From Hoylesella loescheii DSM 19665 = JCM 12249 = ATCC 15930 (GTDB lineage: Bacteria > Bacteroidota > Bacteroidia > Bacteroidales > Bacteroidaceae): a DNA stretch of 64,000 bases. The translations under genes and the position numbers were made by a program. The stretch lies in assembly GCF_000378085.1 (NCBI RefSeq), contig NZ_KB899215.1, positions 124,001-188,000 of the forward strand, given 5' to 3'. The notes under the pieces were generated by a model. It saw nothing but the letters and a program-made list of their open reading frames with translations, ran no database searches and had not been told where the DNA came from. Of the stretch, positions 55,996 to 64,000 are shown in pieces (position 1 is the first letter of the stretch; each line of letters opens with the position of its first letter).

Positions 55996-57453
55996 TTATT
56001 GCTTCACTACCTTGCGTGTTTTGCCTTGTGCATCTTTGATGATATACACGCCTTTACGATTGGGCTTGTTTACACGAACGCCATCGAGGGTGTATATTTC
56101 TACTTGTTTGTTGTCTTCAACGCTGGGCAAGTTGTCGATGCCCGTAGTTACGTTGATGGTGTAGAGGCGATATTTGCTCAGGTCGTTGCTGGCAACCAGC
56201 ACGGTGGCCTTACCGTTTTCAACGGTCTTAGCAACCAACATGCCTTGTCCTTTGGTCTTCACCGTGATGTCGTCTGCCGCTATATTGCCTGCAGCATGGG
56301 TGTATTCTGTGGTGTTTTCAGCGAAGTTTGCAAGCGCTTGTCCCTTGATGCTGATGCCTTCAACGCCAAAGTTGTACACCAGTTCGAGGTCGTCTACGTA
56401 CAATTCGTCACTTCCGCTACCTTCTCCTGCATCGGTGTTGGTAGAAAGCGTAACGAGAATAGCTTTCGGGTTAACGCTGTTGTTAACGTAGTTGAAGGGG
56501 ATAGACAGGCGTTTCCATTCGCCTTTGGTGTCGGCAATCTCGTTGTTAATTGCTTCAGCCATCTTGTTGTTGTAGGTCTTGTTTTCGGGCAGCTGATAGT
56601 AGGTTCCGTCTGTAATCACTGCCTTGGCTGTTGCGTATGGATGTTTGGCAGAAGGTTTGCCTTGTTTGAACTTCACCCACAAAGAAAGGCTGTCGGGACG
56701 GCCACTTAATTTGGTGTAGAATGGGTCACCATTGCCGTCTTTGTCCTTATTGGCGAGGTCGAGGAACGAGTTGTTCTTGGCGTTGGAAGCCGATGATGAA
56801 CCTGCATTCAGTCTGCCTGTTGTCAATGTTCCGTTGGCAATAACGCTGAAAACCCAAAAGTCTATCTTTCTCGACTTAATTAATACGCAGCTTTTACCTG
56901 TTGAACCAGGGCGTGTTTGGTCGCTACTAATGGCTGCATCAGTCTTTGCGGAGCTTGCAAACGAGCCCGTAACGCTTTGGAACGAGTGCCAGCGGTTTGG
57001 CTCTTTGCTTGTACCGAAGTTCTCAAAGTTACTGTTAGGCACTTGATAGCCTTCACCGAACAACACCTTAATGGGCATTCCATTAAAGTTAATGTCGATG
57101 TTTGCATGCAGATTGTCGGCATTTTCTTGCGCAAGAAGGTTGATGGGCACAGTTCCCAACTTCTCTATTTGTACGCCTCTGTTGGCTTGAAGCAGGCGCG
57201 TATTGCCGAGAGTGTAGGGTGTGGCGGGGATGTTGATGGTGCCAACGTTGAGTTCTTGGCCGCCTACACTAATCGTAAAATTAGTCAAAGAGAGTTTGTA
57301 AGTTCCATCTCCCTGTTGGTCTACGTCGATGGAAGCTGTCTTGTTGCTTAGAACTTCGCCATTTACTGTAACCACGAGTTTACCCGTATAGGTTTTGGCA
57401 AATGTAGTAACTGTACCTAAGACAACGAATAATGCTGTAAAAAATCTTTTCAT
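55996..57453 (-). CDS. Surface protein with calycin-like and PCMD domains
   Basis: A 485-residue exported protein (signal peptide ending TTFAK). Residues about 20-135 look like the calycin-like beta-barrel common in Bacteroidales (YTGKLVVTVNGE, YKLSLTNFTI). A putative carbohydrate metabolism (PCMD) domain follows, with NSNFENFG, a disulfide-free CVLIKSRKI strand, SLSLWVKFKQG and DELYVDDLELVYN. The C-terminus VEIYTLDGVRV ... GVYIIKDAQGKTRKVVKQ resembles a type IX-like sorting tail. It is upstream of the esterase on the same strand but has its own terminator. Confidence 0.8.
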   Translation of the reverse strand: MKRFFTALFVVLGTVTTFAKTYTGKLVVTVNGEVLSNKTASIDVDQQGDGTYKLSLTNFTISVGGQELNVGTINIPATPYTLGNTRLLQANRGVQIEKLGTVPINLLAQENADNLHANIDINFNGMPIKVLFGEGYQVPNSNFENFGTSKEPNRWHSFQSVTGSFASSAKTDAAISSDQTRPGSTGKSCVLIKSRKIDFWVFSVIANGTLTTGRLNAGSSSASNAKNNSFLDLANKDKDGNGDPFYTKLSGRPDSLSLWVKFKQGKPSAKHPYATAKAVITDGTYYQLPENKTYNNKMAEAINNEIADTKGEWKRLSIPFNYVNNSVNPKAILVTLSTNTDAGEGSGSDELYVDDLELVYNFGVEGISIKGQALANFAENTTEYTHAAGNIAADDITVKTKGQGMLVAKTVENGKATVLVASNDLSKYRLYTINVTTGIDNLPSVEDNKQVEIYTLDGVRVNKPNRKGVYIIKDAQGKTRKVVKQ

Positions 57454-57592
57454 ACTATTACTGAAATTATGGTGAACGCGATGGAGTACACCCTGTTAAA
57501 CAAGTTGCAAAGCTAATAATTTTTTTTGATATGACATATTCTTTAAACAAGAATAAATGTTTAATGTGGCATATTTTACGTAACTTCGCGGT

Positions 57593-58687
57593 ATGAAACT
57601 AGGAATGTTATTGTTTTTGCTTATCCCTATTGTTGGGCATGTTTATGTGTTTTGGCACGTTTGGAACATCGTTCCGCTGAACAATTGGCTGAAAATCATC
57701 CTGTTGGTGTTGCTCTCATTGGGCTTCATCTCGCTTGTTGTGGGCTTTGGTGCAGGACTAGATAAGATGCCCATGACCCTCGCCACGGCCATATACGAAT
57801 TAGGAACGTCATCGGTTTTCGTGTTGCTCTATGCCGTGATGCTCTTTCTCTTGCTCGATTTAGGCCGCCTTGCGCATCTCGTTCCCAAACAATTCTTGTA
57901 TAACAGCTTGTCTGGTACGCTCACCGTGCTGGGCATATTGTTGGCCGTGTTTGTGTATGGCAACATTCATTATAATAATAAGGTGCGCCAAGACCTGCAC
58001 CTAAACACCTCCAAACACTTGGACAAGCCTTTGAAAGTGGTGATGATTTCCGACCTGCACTTGGGGTATCACAACCGCAGGGCAGAGTTTGCACGTTGGG
58101 TTAACTTGATTAACGCCGAACGTCCGCACCTTGTGCTCATTGCTGGCGATATCATCGATATCAGCGTGCGACCATTGTTGGAGGAGAAAGTAGCCGAAGA
58201 ATTCCGCCGAATAAAGGCCCCCATATATGCCTGTTTGGGCAATCACGAATATTATAGTAACGAAGCAAGGGCCGAAAAGTTCTATCGCGATGCCAACATT
58301 AACCTGTTGCGCGACAGCGTTGTGCAGGTGATGGACCTTAATATTGTGGGTCGCGACGATCGAACCAACGGCCGAAGGGCTACGTTGAAGTCGTTGATGG
58401 GCAAGGCCGATCCGTCAAAATACACCATCTTGCTAGACCATCAACCCTACCATTTGGAAGAAGCGCAACGCGCAGGGGTGGATTTTCAGCTTAGCGGTCA
58501 TACCCATTACGGGCAGGTTTGGCCTATATCATGGATTGAAGACGCCATGTACGAAGACGCATACGGACCGCTGACGAAAGGCAACACACGTTATTTCGTT
58601 ACTAGCGGCATCGGTATTTGGGGCGGTAAGTTCAGAATTGGCACACGTAGCGAGTATCTCGTGGCCAAGATAACGAGAAGCTTTTAA
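57593..58687 (+). CDS. Membrane-anchored metallophosphoesterase
   Basis: A 364-residue protein. Four hydrophobic segments in the first 130 residues precede a calcineurin-type phosphoesterase with all metal motifs: SDLHLGYH, AGDIID, GNHEYY and SGHTHYGQ. It resembles YaeI-type phosphodiesterases acting on lipid or nucleotide phosphates. A TAACTTCG box 5 bp upstream of the ATG would place the transcript start at or after this codon, so the transcript may be leaderless or translation may start at codon 5 (57605). Confidence 0.85.
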   Translation: MKLGMLLFLLIPIVGHVYVFWHVWNIVPLNNWLKIILLVLLSLGFISLVVGFGAGLDKMPMTLATAIYELGTSSVFVLLYAVMLFLLLDLGRLAHLVPKQFLYNSLSGTLTVLGILLAVFVYGNIHYNNKVRQDLHLNTSKHLDKPLKVVMISDLHLGYHNRRAEFARWVNLINAERPHLVLIAGDIIDISVRPLLEEKVAEEFRRIKAPIYACLGNHEYYSNEARAEKFYRDANINLLRDSVVQVMDLNIVGRDDRTNGRRATLKSLMGKADPSKYTILLDHQPYHLEEAQRAGVDFQLSGHTHYGQVWPISWIEDAMYEDAYGPLTKGNTRYFVTSGIGIWGGKFRIGTRSEYLVAKITRSF

Positions 58688-58742
58688 GGGCCGATAATGT
58701 TTCATTGGGCAGGGCGCGCGAATCGCAAACGTTGCCTTGCAG

Positions 58743-59426
58743 ATGCTGATCAAACTACAGATGATAAACAAGTTTAAGCTAACAAAAGAACATCTAACGA
58801 CATGGTTCGGTGAGTTTAACCGCAATTATTTCGAGGGTAAGCTGCCACAGCCACGTCTTGCGCTTTCACGTTCGAGAAGGCAATTGGGCTCGATGCGCTT
58901 TAAAAGGCGGATGAGAATGGGACGAGTAGAGACATACGACCATGCTATACACGTGAGTATTTTGTTTGAGCAGGGTGAGAACGAATTTAAAAACGTGTTG
59001 TTGCACGAGATGATTCATTATTATATAGCGTATAATAACATTCAAGATACTGGTCCGCATGGTGAAGTTTTTAGGAAGATGATGAACTGGCTAAATAGCG
59101 AACACGGCTGGAATATGAAGGTTTCTGAAAACGGAAAGGCGTTGCAGATGGCGCAAGAGAATATTCCACGGCGCGAATATCTAGTGCTGGCCTTATCACT
59201 TTGCTCAGGTAAAAGACTGCTATCGGTGGTTTCGCCAAACAGCTTTCGTACGCTTAACCAGCAGATAAAACGAGTAAAGCAGTTGGAAAGCTATGGCTGG
59301 TACGTGTCAAGTGATGTGTACTTTAGCAACTATCCACGGGTAAGAACGCTGCGCGGAGTGGAGGTAGCGCCCGACTTTTTTAATGAGATGCTGAAAAAGA
59401 TGCAGCATTTGGATATTCCTCAATAA
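58743..59426 (+). CDS. SprT-like zinc metalloprotease domain protein
   Basis: A 227-residue protein. The SprT-like domain shows WFGEFNRNYFEGKLPQPRLALSR near the start and the zinc motif HEMIHYYI (HExxH) with a downstream HGEVF. Later residues lack the usual CxxC zinc ribbon. Possible starts are a TTG at 58737, ATG at 58743 and ATG at 58761 (MINKFKLTKEH); the last also fits the family. SprT-like proteins are linked to removal of DNA-protein crosslinks in eukaryotes; the bacterial role is unclear. Confidence 0.8.
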   Translation: MLIKLQMINKFKLTKEHLTTWFGEFNRNYFEGKLPQPRLALSRSRRQLGSMRFKRRMRMGRVETYDHAIHVSILFEQGENEFKNVLLHEMIHYYIAYNNIQDTGPHGEVFRKMMNWLNSEHGWNMKVSENGKALQMAQENIPRREYLVLALSLCSGKRLLSVVSPNSFRTLNQQIKRVKQLESYGWYVSSDVYFSNYPRVRTLRGVEVAPDFFNEMLKKMQHLDIPQ

Positions 59427-59483
59427 CCTTATTATACGCATAGAGGAAACTTGGGGCGGGATAGAGGACTTTTAGAGCTTGCC

Positions 59484-60908
59484 TTAGAGAAGAGGTGAAA
59501 GTAGTCGGATGAGCGATTCCCACAGGCGAGCGAGGAAAGGACGATGGGCAAAAATGTCGGGACTGTCTAGCACGATACACTCTTCTTCGTCGGCCAAGAA
59601 CACCTCTTTCATCCTCAAAGCCATTTCCCTGTCGTACAAAAACACGTTAGCCTCAAAGTTATTTTCGAAACTTCGGAAGTCTACATTAGTAGAACCGCAG
59701 CTGCAAAGGCTGTCGTCGCACACCAATAGCTTGCTGTGGTTGAAGCCGGCACAATAAAAACAAATCATAACACCAGCTTCTAAGGCCGCTTGCACATAGG
59801 AACGGCCCGCCCACTCAATGATTTTGGAGTCGGTTCGGGCAGGTAGCATCAGGCGAATGTCCACTCCTGCCTGCCGTGCAGTTCGCATCGCGAAAAGTAT
59901 TGGCTCTGTTGGCAGGAAGTAAGGCGAGGTCATATATACGTATTTCTTAGCTTCGAGCAGTATGCGCATATAGCCTTGCATGATGTCGGGCCATGGCGAC
60001 ACGGGACTGCTTGTTACTACTTGCGCGATGCAATTGTTGCGAATGTTGGGCGAAAGTACGGGGTAGTACACCTTGTCGGTGATAAGCGTGCGCGCCATAA
60101 AGTACCAATCCACCAAGAAAGCACGTTGAATGCCATACACGGCACCACCTCGAAGACGTATATGGGTATCGCGCCACTCTTGTTTACGCGTGCCCTTCAC
60201 ATACCGTAAGGCTACATTCATTCCGCCAATGTAACCCGTTCGTCCGTCGATAATGCAGAGTTTGCGGTGGTTACGGTAGTTCATCTTGCTGGTGAACATG
60301 GGGAACCGCACAGGCATGAACGACTGAACCTGCACGCCACCACGAGTCATGCGGTCGAAAAACGCACTACCTACACTCCAACAGCCCACATCGTCGTATA
60401 TCAGTCGTACCTCTATACCTTGCTGTGCCTTGTCTATGAGCGCATCGGCAACAAGTCTGCCCAGCGCATCGTCTTCAATAATATATGTGCCCAGGTGTAT
60501 ATGATGCTGCGCTTGACCAATTTCGGCAAGCAAGTCGAGGAAAAAATCGTGCCCCGAGGTGAATATCTCCACCTCGTTATCTTTGTAGGGTAGGGCCAGA
60601 CTTAGGTTGGTGAAGAGGTTTATCAATTCCTTGTGGGCGTCGGGTAATTGCAGCTCGCCCTGTTCGGCATATTCCAGCATGCTGCGTTTGGTGAGCCTGT
60701 CCATGCTTCGCTGACTGATGAGGCGTTCCTTACGTGTGTTTTGTCCAAAGAAAAAATAAAAAACAATGCCCACAACAGGTACAAACGTGAGCACAAGAAG
60801 CCATGCCATAGTCTTTGCCGGCTGCCTATGGTCCATCAAAACACGCACCATCACACCCATGGTGATGATGATGTAAAGGGCGATTATGGCGTTGTAGACA
60901 TATTGCAT
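59484..60908 (-). CDS. cls: Cardiolipin synthase
   Basis: A 474-residue membrane phospholipase D-type enzyme joining phosphatidylglycerols to cardiolipin. Two N-terminal membrane segments (YNAIIALYIIITMGVMVRV, TMAWLLVLTFVPVVGIVFYF) precede two HKD motifs: NHRKLCIIDGRTGYIGGMN and NHSKLLVCDDSLCSCGSTN. I start at 60908 (MQYVYNAII), which puts the first membrane segment at the start; the frame is open for 35 more codons. It converges with the SprT-like gene. Confidence 0.92.
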   Translation of the reverse strand: MQYVYNAIIALYIIITMGVMVRVLMDHRQPAKTMAWLLVLTFVPVVGIVFYFFFGQNTRKERLISQRSMDRLTKRSMLEYAEQGELQLPDAHKELINLFTNLSLALPYKDNEVEIFTSGHDFFLDLLAEIGQAQHHIHLGTYIIEDDALGRLVADALIDKAQQGIEVRLIYDDVGCWSVGSAFFDRMTRGGVQVQSFMPVRFPMFTSKMNYRNHRKLCIIDGRTGYIGGMNVALRYVKGTRKQEWRDTHIRLRGGAVYGIQRAFLVDWYFMARTLITDKVYYPVLSPNIRNNCIAQVVTSSPVSPWPDIMQGYMRILLEAKKYVYMTSPYFLPTEPILFAMRTARQAGVDIRLMLPARTDSKIIEWAGRSYVQAALEAGVMICFYCAGFNHSKLLVCDDSLCSCGSTNVDFRSFENNFEANVFLYDREMALRMKEVFLADEEECIVLDSPDIFAHRPFLARLWESLIRLLSPLL

Positions 60909-61272
60909 AGGCACGTTTGTTGCTACTTTTGCTATTATGCGGCTTTTGTCTTTTTTGTGTGGGGAGGTCTTGTTGTGCAGTATTCTCGACCTGTTTAGCC
61001 ACATCTCTGACAAGCGTTGGCTGTGTGGACGCTATCTGTATCTTTTGGTTTATACCGCTTTCCTTTTCTTTCCGTATGCACAAAAATACACATTGTTTTT
61101 ATAACTACAAAACAAACGACACATAAATGTACATCTCTGCCACTATTTATATATGGAGTTACTGTTCGGCTTTGTGAACATAGGGAAGACATTCTTTTTC
61201 TCATAATCATTGCTCTTTATTTGAAATGTTGAGGATACTTTCTGGTTTTGTTCAAAAAATATTACGTTTTGC

Positions 61273-61303
61273 TTCGTTATTATTTACCTTTTTATTAACT
61301 TTG
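61273..61303 (+). promoter_or_regulatory. Promoter of ORF-poor transcription unit 1
   Basis: TTCG at 61273 is followed after 19 bases by TAACTTTG (61296-61303). The -7 is a full match, the -33 is one base off. Confidence 0.65.
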
Positions 61304-61570
61304 CAAACGATATGAAGAAGTAAACAACTAATAGGGTGAAAGTAAGGCGATGTGTCTGTTTCGAGAATAAGCATTTCGAATATGGCAACAAATCGTTCTT
61401 ACGTAATACGTGTTGACGATACATCGTGAGATGTTTTGACTGCAGAAGGTATCCAGGCAACAACCGAAGGAATGCTAAAAGGAATGTGAATCCATGAAAA
61501 AGCATGAGAATACCTGAACTACACATTATATATATAGCGACAATTTCGTTAGACATGGGGCGGGCAAATA

Positions 61571-61618
61571 CGTTTGCTTGGTTGTATCGTGGTGAGTGAA
61601 CGCACTTTTCGAGAAAGA
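61571..61618 (+). repeat. Leader repeat shared with 47439-47488
   Basis: The segment tttgcttggt ... gaacgcacttttcgagaaaga resembles the DNA upstream of the secreted EEP protein gene. It directly precedes the ATG at 61618. Confidence 0.55.
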
Positions 61619-62086
61619 TGGAAAGAAAACGTAAGCAGCCAGATAAAAGTGTGAAGGCATTAGTGCCCGAACTGATAAAATGCCCTTGTGTCGAATCAGA
61701 AGACTTAAAGAGTAAACTTGATAATAAATGCCAAAGAAAAGTCGGATAAGCTAGTTTTGTGTTGTTTGGTATAAGAAACAAGGTGATGTGCCATGACCTA
61801 CTCTCTCGAAGTGGTTTTCCCAATAGGAATCCGACGTGTAGAGAAAAGGTAGGGTAGGGCTTATGGCTACATTGCTGAAGTGAGAAAGCGTGATTTTGAA
61901 AGGGCAATAAGCGAACCCTTGAAGTCAAAATGCAGTTCTTGTTTGAGTAAAATGAACTATATGAGAGAAAAAGAGAGAAAAGAAGGTGTGGTAGGCAACA
62001 ACTAATGGTGATACTTGTGAGGTGGCGCAAGAGGCATTGCTACCTTGCATAACTGTTTGTTGAGAGGAATGTCTACTGACCTTTGG

Positions 62087-62124
62087 GCATGGACGAGTCT
62101 AAGTTAATTCGTCCATGCTTTTTT
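62087..62124 (+). terminator. Intrinsic terminator of unit 1
   Basis: GCATGGACGA (62087-62096) pairs perfectly with TCGTCCATGC (62109-62118), followed by six T. Confidence 0.9.
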
Positions 62125-62213
62125 CTATTTACGAAATATAATGTTTGTAAAACGAACTTAATGTGTATTGTTTTATGTTGTTTAGCATATTTGAGTATTT
62201 TATTTACATTTTT

Positions 62214-62245
62214 CTTGCGTCGTTAAAGATTAATTTCTAACTTTG
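62214..62245 (+). promoter_or_regulatory. Promoter of ORF-poor transcription unit 2
   Basis: CTTG at 62214 is followed after 20 bases by TAACTTTG (62238-62245). Confidence 0.7.
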
Positions 62246-63022
62246 CCATACGTTAGTTTGAAATGATCGTATTATAAAACCTTATATACAAACATTCCTT
62301 ACTAGACGTTATTCGGCGACCCCTAAGCGTAGGAGAACGAATGTCGGAGATAGAGAGCGTAAATTTTCTATACATGATAACATATAATATGTATAAAATG
62401 TTCAGTAGTGACTTTGTTTCTCTCTGCTGGATTATAGGACATGAAAACATGATGTTTAAGTGATCATGAAAACATAAAGCTCTTACAAGAAACATGAAGA
62501 AGGCAAACGGTCGTACTTAACAGCAAAGGTGCTTATTGTGTAAACGTGAGCACAAAGTGGAGAAGTTGACGTTTTAAGAAAACGAAATAAACGAATAAGA
62601 GAGAGAATGATTAGATGAAACAAGGTTCCTACCGTTAAGCCTGATACACGATACTGAATTTAAAGACTCATTATTTTGACTTGAATAGTTGGGGTAGAAA
62701 ACCTCCTTTCAACCAAGGATGATGGAGCATAATAAGTTTATTCGTGTGCAGGTTGTTTAAAAACGAAGGAATTCAATGGAGATGAACACTTCCCCTATTG
62801 TTGGACTGTTCGATCGTAAAGTTTGCCTCTCTCATCATATCCACACATTGTTTTCGCTCGATGATTCGGGTGAATGAGCCGTTGTTCGCCTCTTCTTATA
62901 GAGAGAAGAGAATGGGTAAATGAACAATCAAGGCTGTGTCTTCCTAATGAAGTTGCTCTGCCTGCCAACCTTTGACTCGCGGAAAAACAACTCGAAGTGC
63001 ATACCAATGAATGTAGTGGAAT

Positions 63023-63207
63023 ATGAAAAAGATTGAAAATATGTCTGGGAATATACCAGCTCTAGCGTTGAAGTGATTCATAATGGAATAGAGAGTATAC
63101 TGCTTGGCCACACGATTGGAAAGGGTGGTAGTGGCGGTGACCATGGTGGTGACGTTGAAAACCCAAGTGAAGTTGGTGGAAACGAAGGTGGAATACCTAT
63201 CCCTTGA
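63023..63207 (+). pseudogene. Small peptide gene with one frameshift
   Basis: The ATG at 63023 opens MKKIENMSGNIPALALK and stops at 63074. In the next frame, from 63073, the sequence goes on as VIHNGIESILLGHTIGK, then GGSGGDHGGDVENPSEVGG and ends EGGIPIP at 63207. Together they make a peptide of about 61 residues with a leader-like start and a Gly-rich tail, the general look of small secreted peptides of Bacteroidales. Either a base was lost or the shift is programmed. Confidence 0.45.
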
Positions 63208-63586
63208 TTAGTAACTAAACCACAAAGCAGTGAAATCTAACCATTGACGGTGTAACGATCTATAACAAAATACATTGTTATACAGAAACGTAAGAAATAT
63301 AGGGAGAAAGTGCTTTGAGTGCTTGTATCCTAACACAAACCATTTGTGTAAAATGGAAAATTGGGCTTGTGAAAGTCTGTGATGGTAACAAAGAATGATT
63401 TAAGAAAACTGATTTTTTAGAAGACACGTCCTATAAAATGCGTATTGGGACTGATGTCTTTCTGGAACTGTTCGCATCTTCCACTGTCCAGCGGGGCATG
63501 TTGGATTAAGCTGTACCTACATTTAAACTCTCTAAGGTGCGGACAGGAAACACATACATAATCCAAATAACCACGAGAACACAGAA

Positions 63587-63621
63587 GACCGCTGCGACGA
63601 GATGTCTCAGCGGTCTTTTTC
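63587..63621 (+). terminator. Intrinsic terminator of unit 2
   Basis: GACCGCTG (63587-63594) pairs with CAGCGGTC (63608-63615), followed by TTTTT on the plus strand. The stretch 63622-63879 shows no gene. Confidence 0.85.
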
Positions 63622-63879
63622 TTGTTTGCCGTTTAAGGGACTGGAACGAAGAAACTACATGGGTATGTGGCGTTTCTTCTTGACCTTGAACCGTCATTTT
63701 GCTAGCAAACGACCTTAAAGTAAAGCTCTTGAGTGGAACGTTGCACTAAACTCTATATGTCTGTTGTGTAGCGCTTTACGCTCGTATGTAGTCAATAACG
63801 TCCCTCACAAGTAAACTATGGTTGCGGGTTTGTTAGCGTAGCAGTAGTGTTTTATTTCTGATTTGTGTGTGCAGACCGC

Positions 63880-64000
63880 TTATATAATGCGCTGAACCTC
63901 ATGAATGCCGTCGATGTCTTTTAGTTTGTCGATAATCCCTTGTGTTTCGTTCCTGTCGTGAACCCGTAATTCGATGGTGCCGTCAAATACGCCATCGTCG
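63880..64000 (-). CDS. RelA/SpoT-type protein, C-terminal end (partial)
   Basis: The last 39 residues of a minus-strand gene that continues beyond the window. They read DGVFDGTIELRVHDR, then IIDKLKDIDGIHEVQRII and a TAA stop at 63880. This is the end of an ACT domain as found at the C-terminus of bifunctional (p)ppGpp synthetase/hydrolases. The assignment rests on this short piece only. Confidence 0.6.
   Translation of the reverse strand, partial: DDGVFDGTIELRVHDRNETQGIIDKLKDIDGIHEVQRII

Larger units (their letters stand above)
61310..62124 (+). ncRNA. Putative transcription unit 1, noncoding or encoding very small peptides
   Basis: The stretch is bounded by a Bacteroidetes promoter and a strong intrinsic terminator, about 810 bases apart, on the plus strand. 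The plus strand is purine-rich and has no ORF beyond about 45 codons. The first ATG gives only MKK and a stop. The best small frame (61618-61752) begins right after the leader repeat and reads MERKRKQPDKSVKALVPELI and on to 44 residues. I recognise no RNA family. It may be a long noncoding RNA, a set of small peptide genes or a decayed gene. Confidence 0.4.
62252..63621 (+). ncRNA. Putative transcription unit 2, noncoding or encoding small peptides
   Basis: A promoter at 62214-62245 and a terminator at 63587-63621 frame about 1,370 bases on the plus strand. The only plus-strand frames are short: 62776-62877 (MEMNTSPIVGLFDRKVC and on, 33 residues), one of 37 residues ending NVVEYEKD near 63034, and the frameshifted peptide gene at 63023-63207. 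No RNA family is recognised. It may be a decayed small-peptide operon or a structured RNA. Confidence 0.35.

Noticed and set aside
61284..62030. Open frame of 248 codons on the minus strand
   Set aside because: It lies antisense to a promoter-to-terminator unit, is very rich in Leu, Ser and Phe, has no recognisable motif, and is open because the plus strand is purine-rich and poor in TTA, CTA and TCA.

Overview
The window looks like a chromosomal segment of a Prevotella-like member of the Bacteroidales. The signs are SusC/SusD pairs, a C-terminal sorting domain of the type IX secretion kind, lipoproteins throughout, absence of strong Shine-Dalgarno sites, and repeated matches to the Bacteroidetes promoter TTTG-N19-21-TAnnTTTG. 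The genus is an inference; no rRNA or tRNA gene was seen.

Layout. 1-10.7 kb (minus strand, AT-rich): a string of eleven small genes, ten of them carrying a lipobox, signal peptide or membrane anchor. They are interleaved with broken pieces of an Rhs gene, an orphan Rhs tip, a copied manA tail and copied promoters; I read this as a decayed toxin/immunity cassette array. 10.9-17.6 kb (plus strand): a repeat element, a broken IS30-family transposase, and a tight two-gene module (DNA adenine methylase with one specificity domain, then an ABC-type ATPase fused to a TOPRIM nuclease domain) that looks like an anti-phage system. 17.6-30.0 kb (minus, GC-rich): a four-gene operon of an outer-membrane barrel protein, an anchored barrel protein, a secreted protein with a sorting domain, and a giant Rhs/SpvB lipoprotein of about 2,750 residues. 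The Rhs gene is split by one base at a run of seven G. 30.5-37 kb: manA, trkH, trkA, dxs. 37-46.8 kb: a TonB-receptor-like barrel protein and a susC-susD-lipoprotein operon. 47.5-52.8 kb: a secreted endonuclease/exonuclease/phosphatase family protein, a uracil-DNA-glycosylase-like protein, uridine kinase, a small lipoprotein and DNA primase. 52.8-54.6 kb: dense repeats. 54.6-61 kb: an SGNH esterase, a PCMD-type surface protein, a metallophosphoesterase, a SprT-like protease and cardiolipin synthase. 61.3-63.6 kb: two apparent transcription units (promoter to terminator) with no convincing long ORF. The window ends in the C-terminus of a RelA/SpoT-type protein.

How it fits together. Segments of the 17-31 kb Rhs locus (promoter, manA tail, Rhs tail) recur in decayed form in the first 10 kb, and a scrap lies at 11.6 kb on the far side of the IS30/defence island. 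The island therefore seems to have landed inside an older Rhs array. Intergenic spaces carry a family of composite MITE-like elements whose core is a tandem array of palindromes with an exact 22-bp period. A second, sequence-unrelated array at 53.5 kb has the same 22-bp period. The most promising candidates for something new are the methylase/TOPRIM-ATPase pair, the poly-G-switched Rhs lipoprotein operon, the 22-bp palindrome arrays and the two ORF-poor transcription units.
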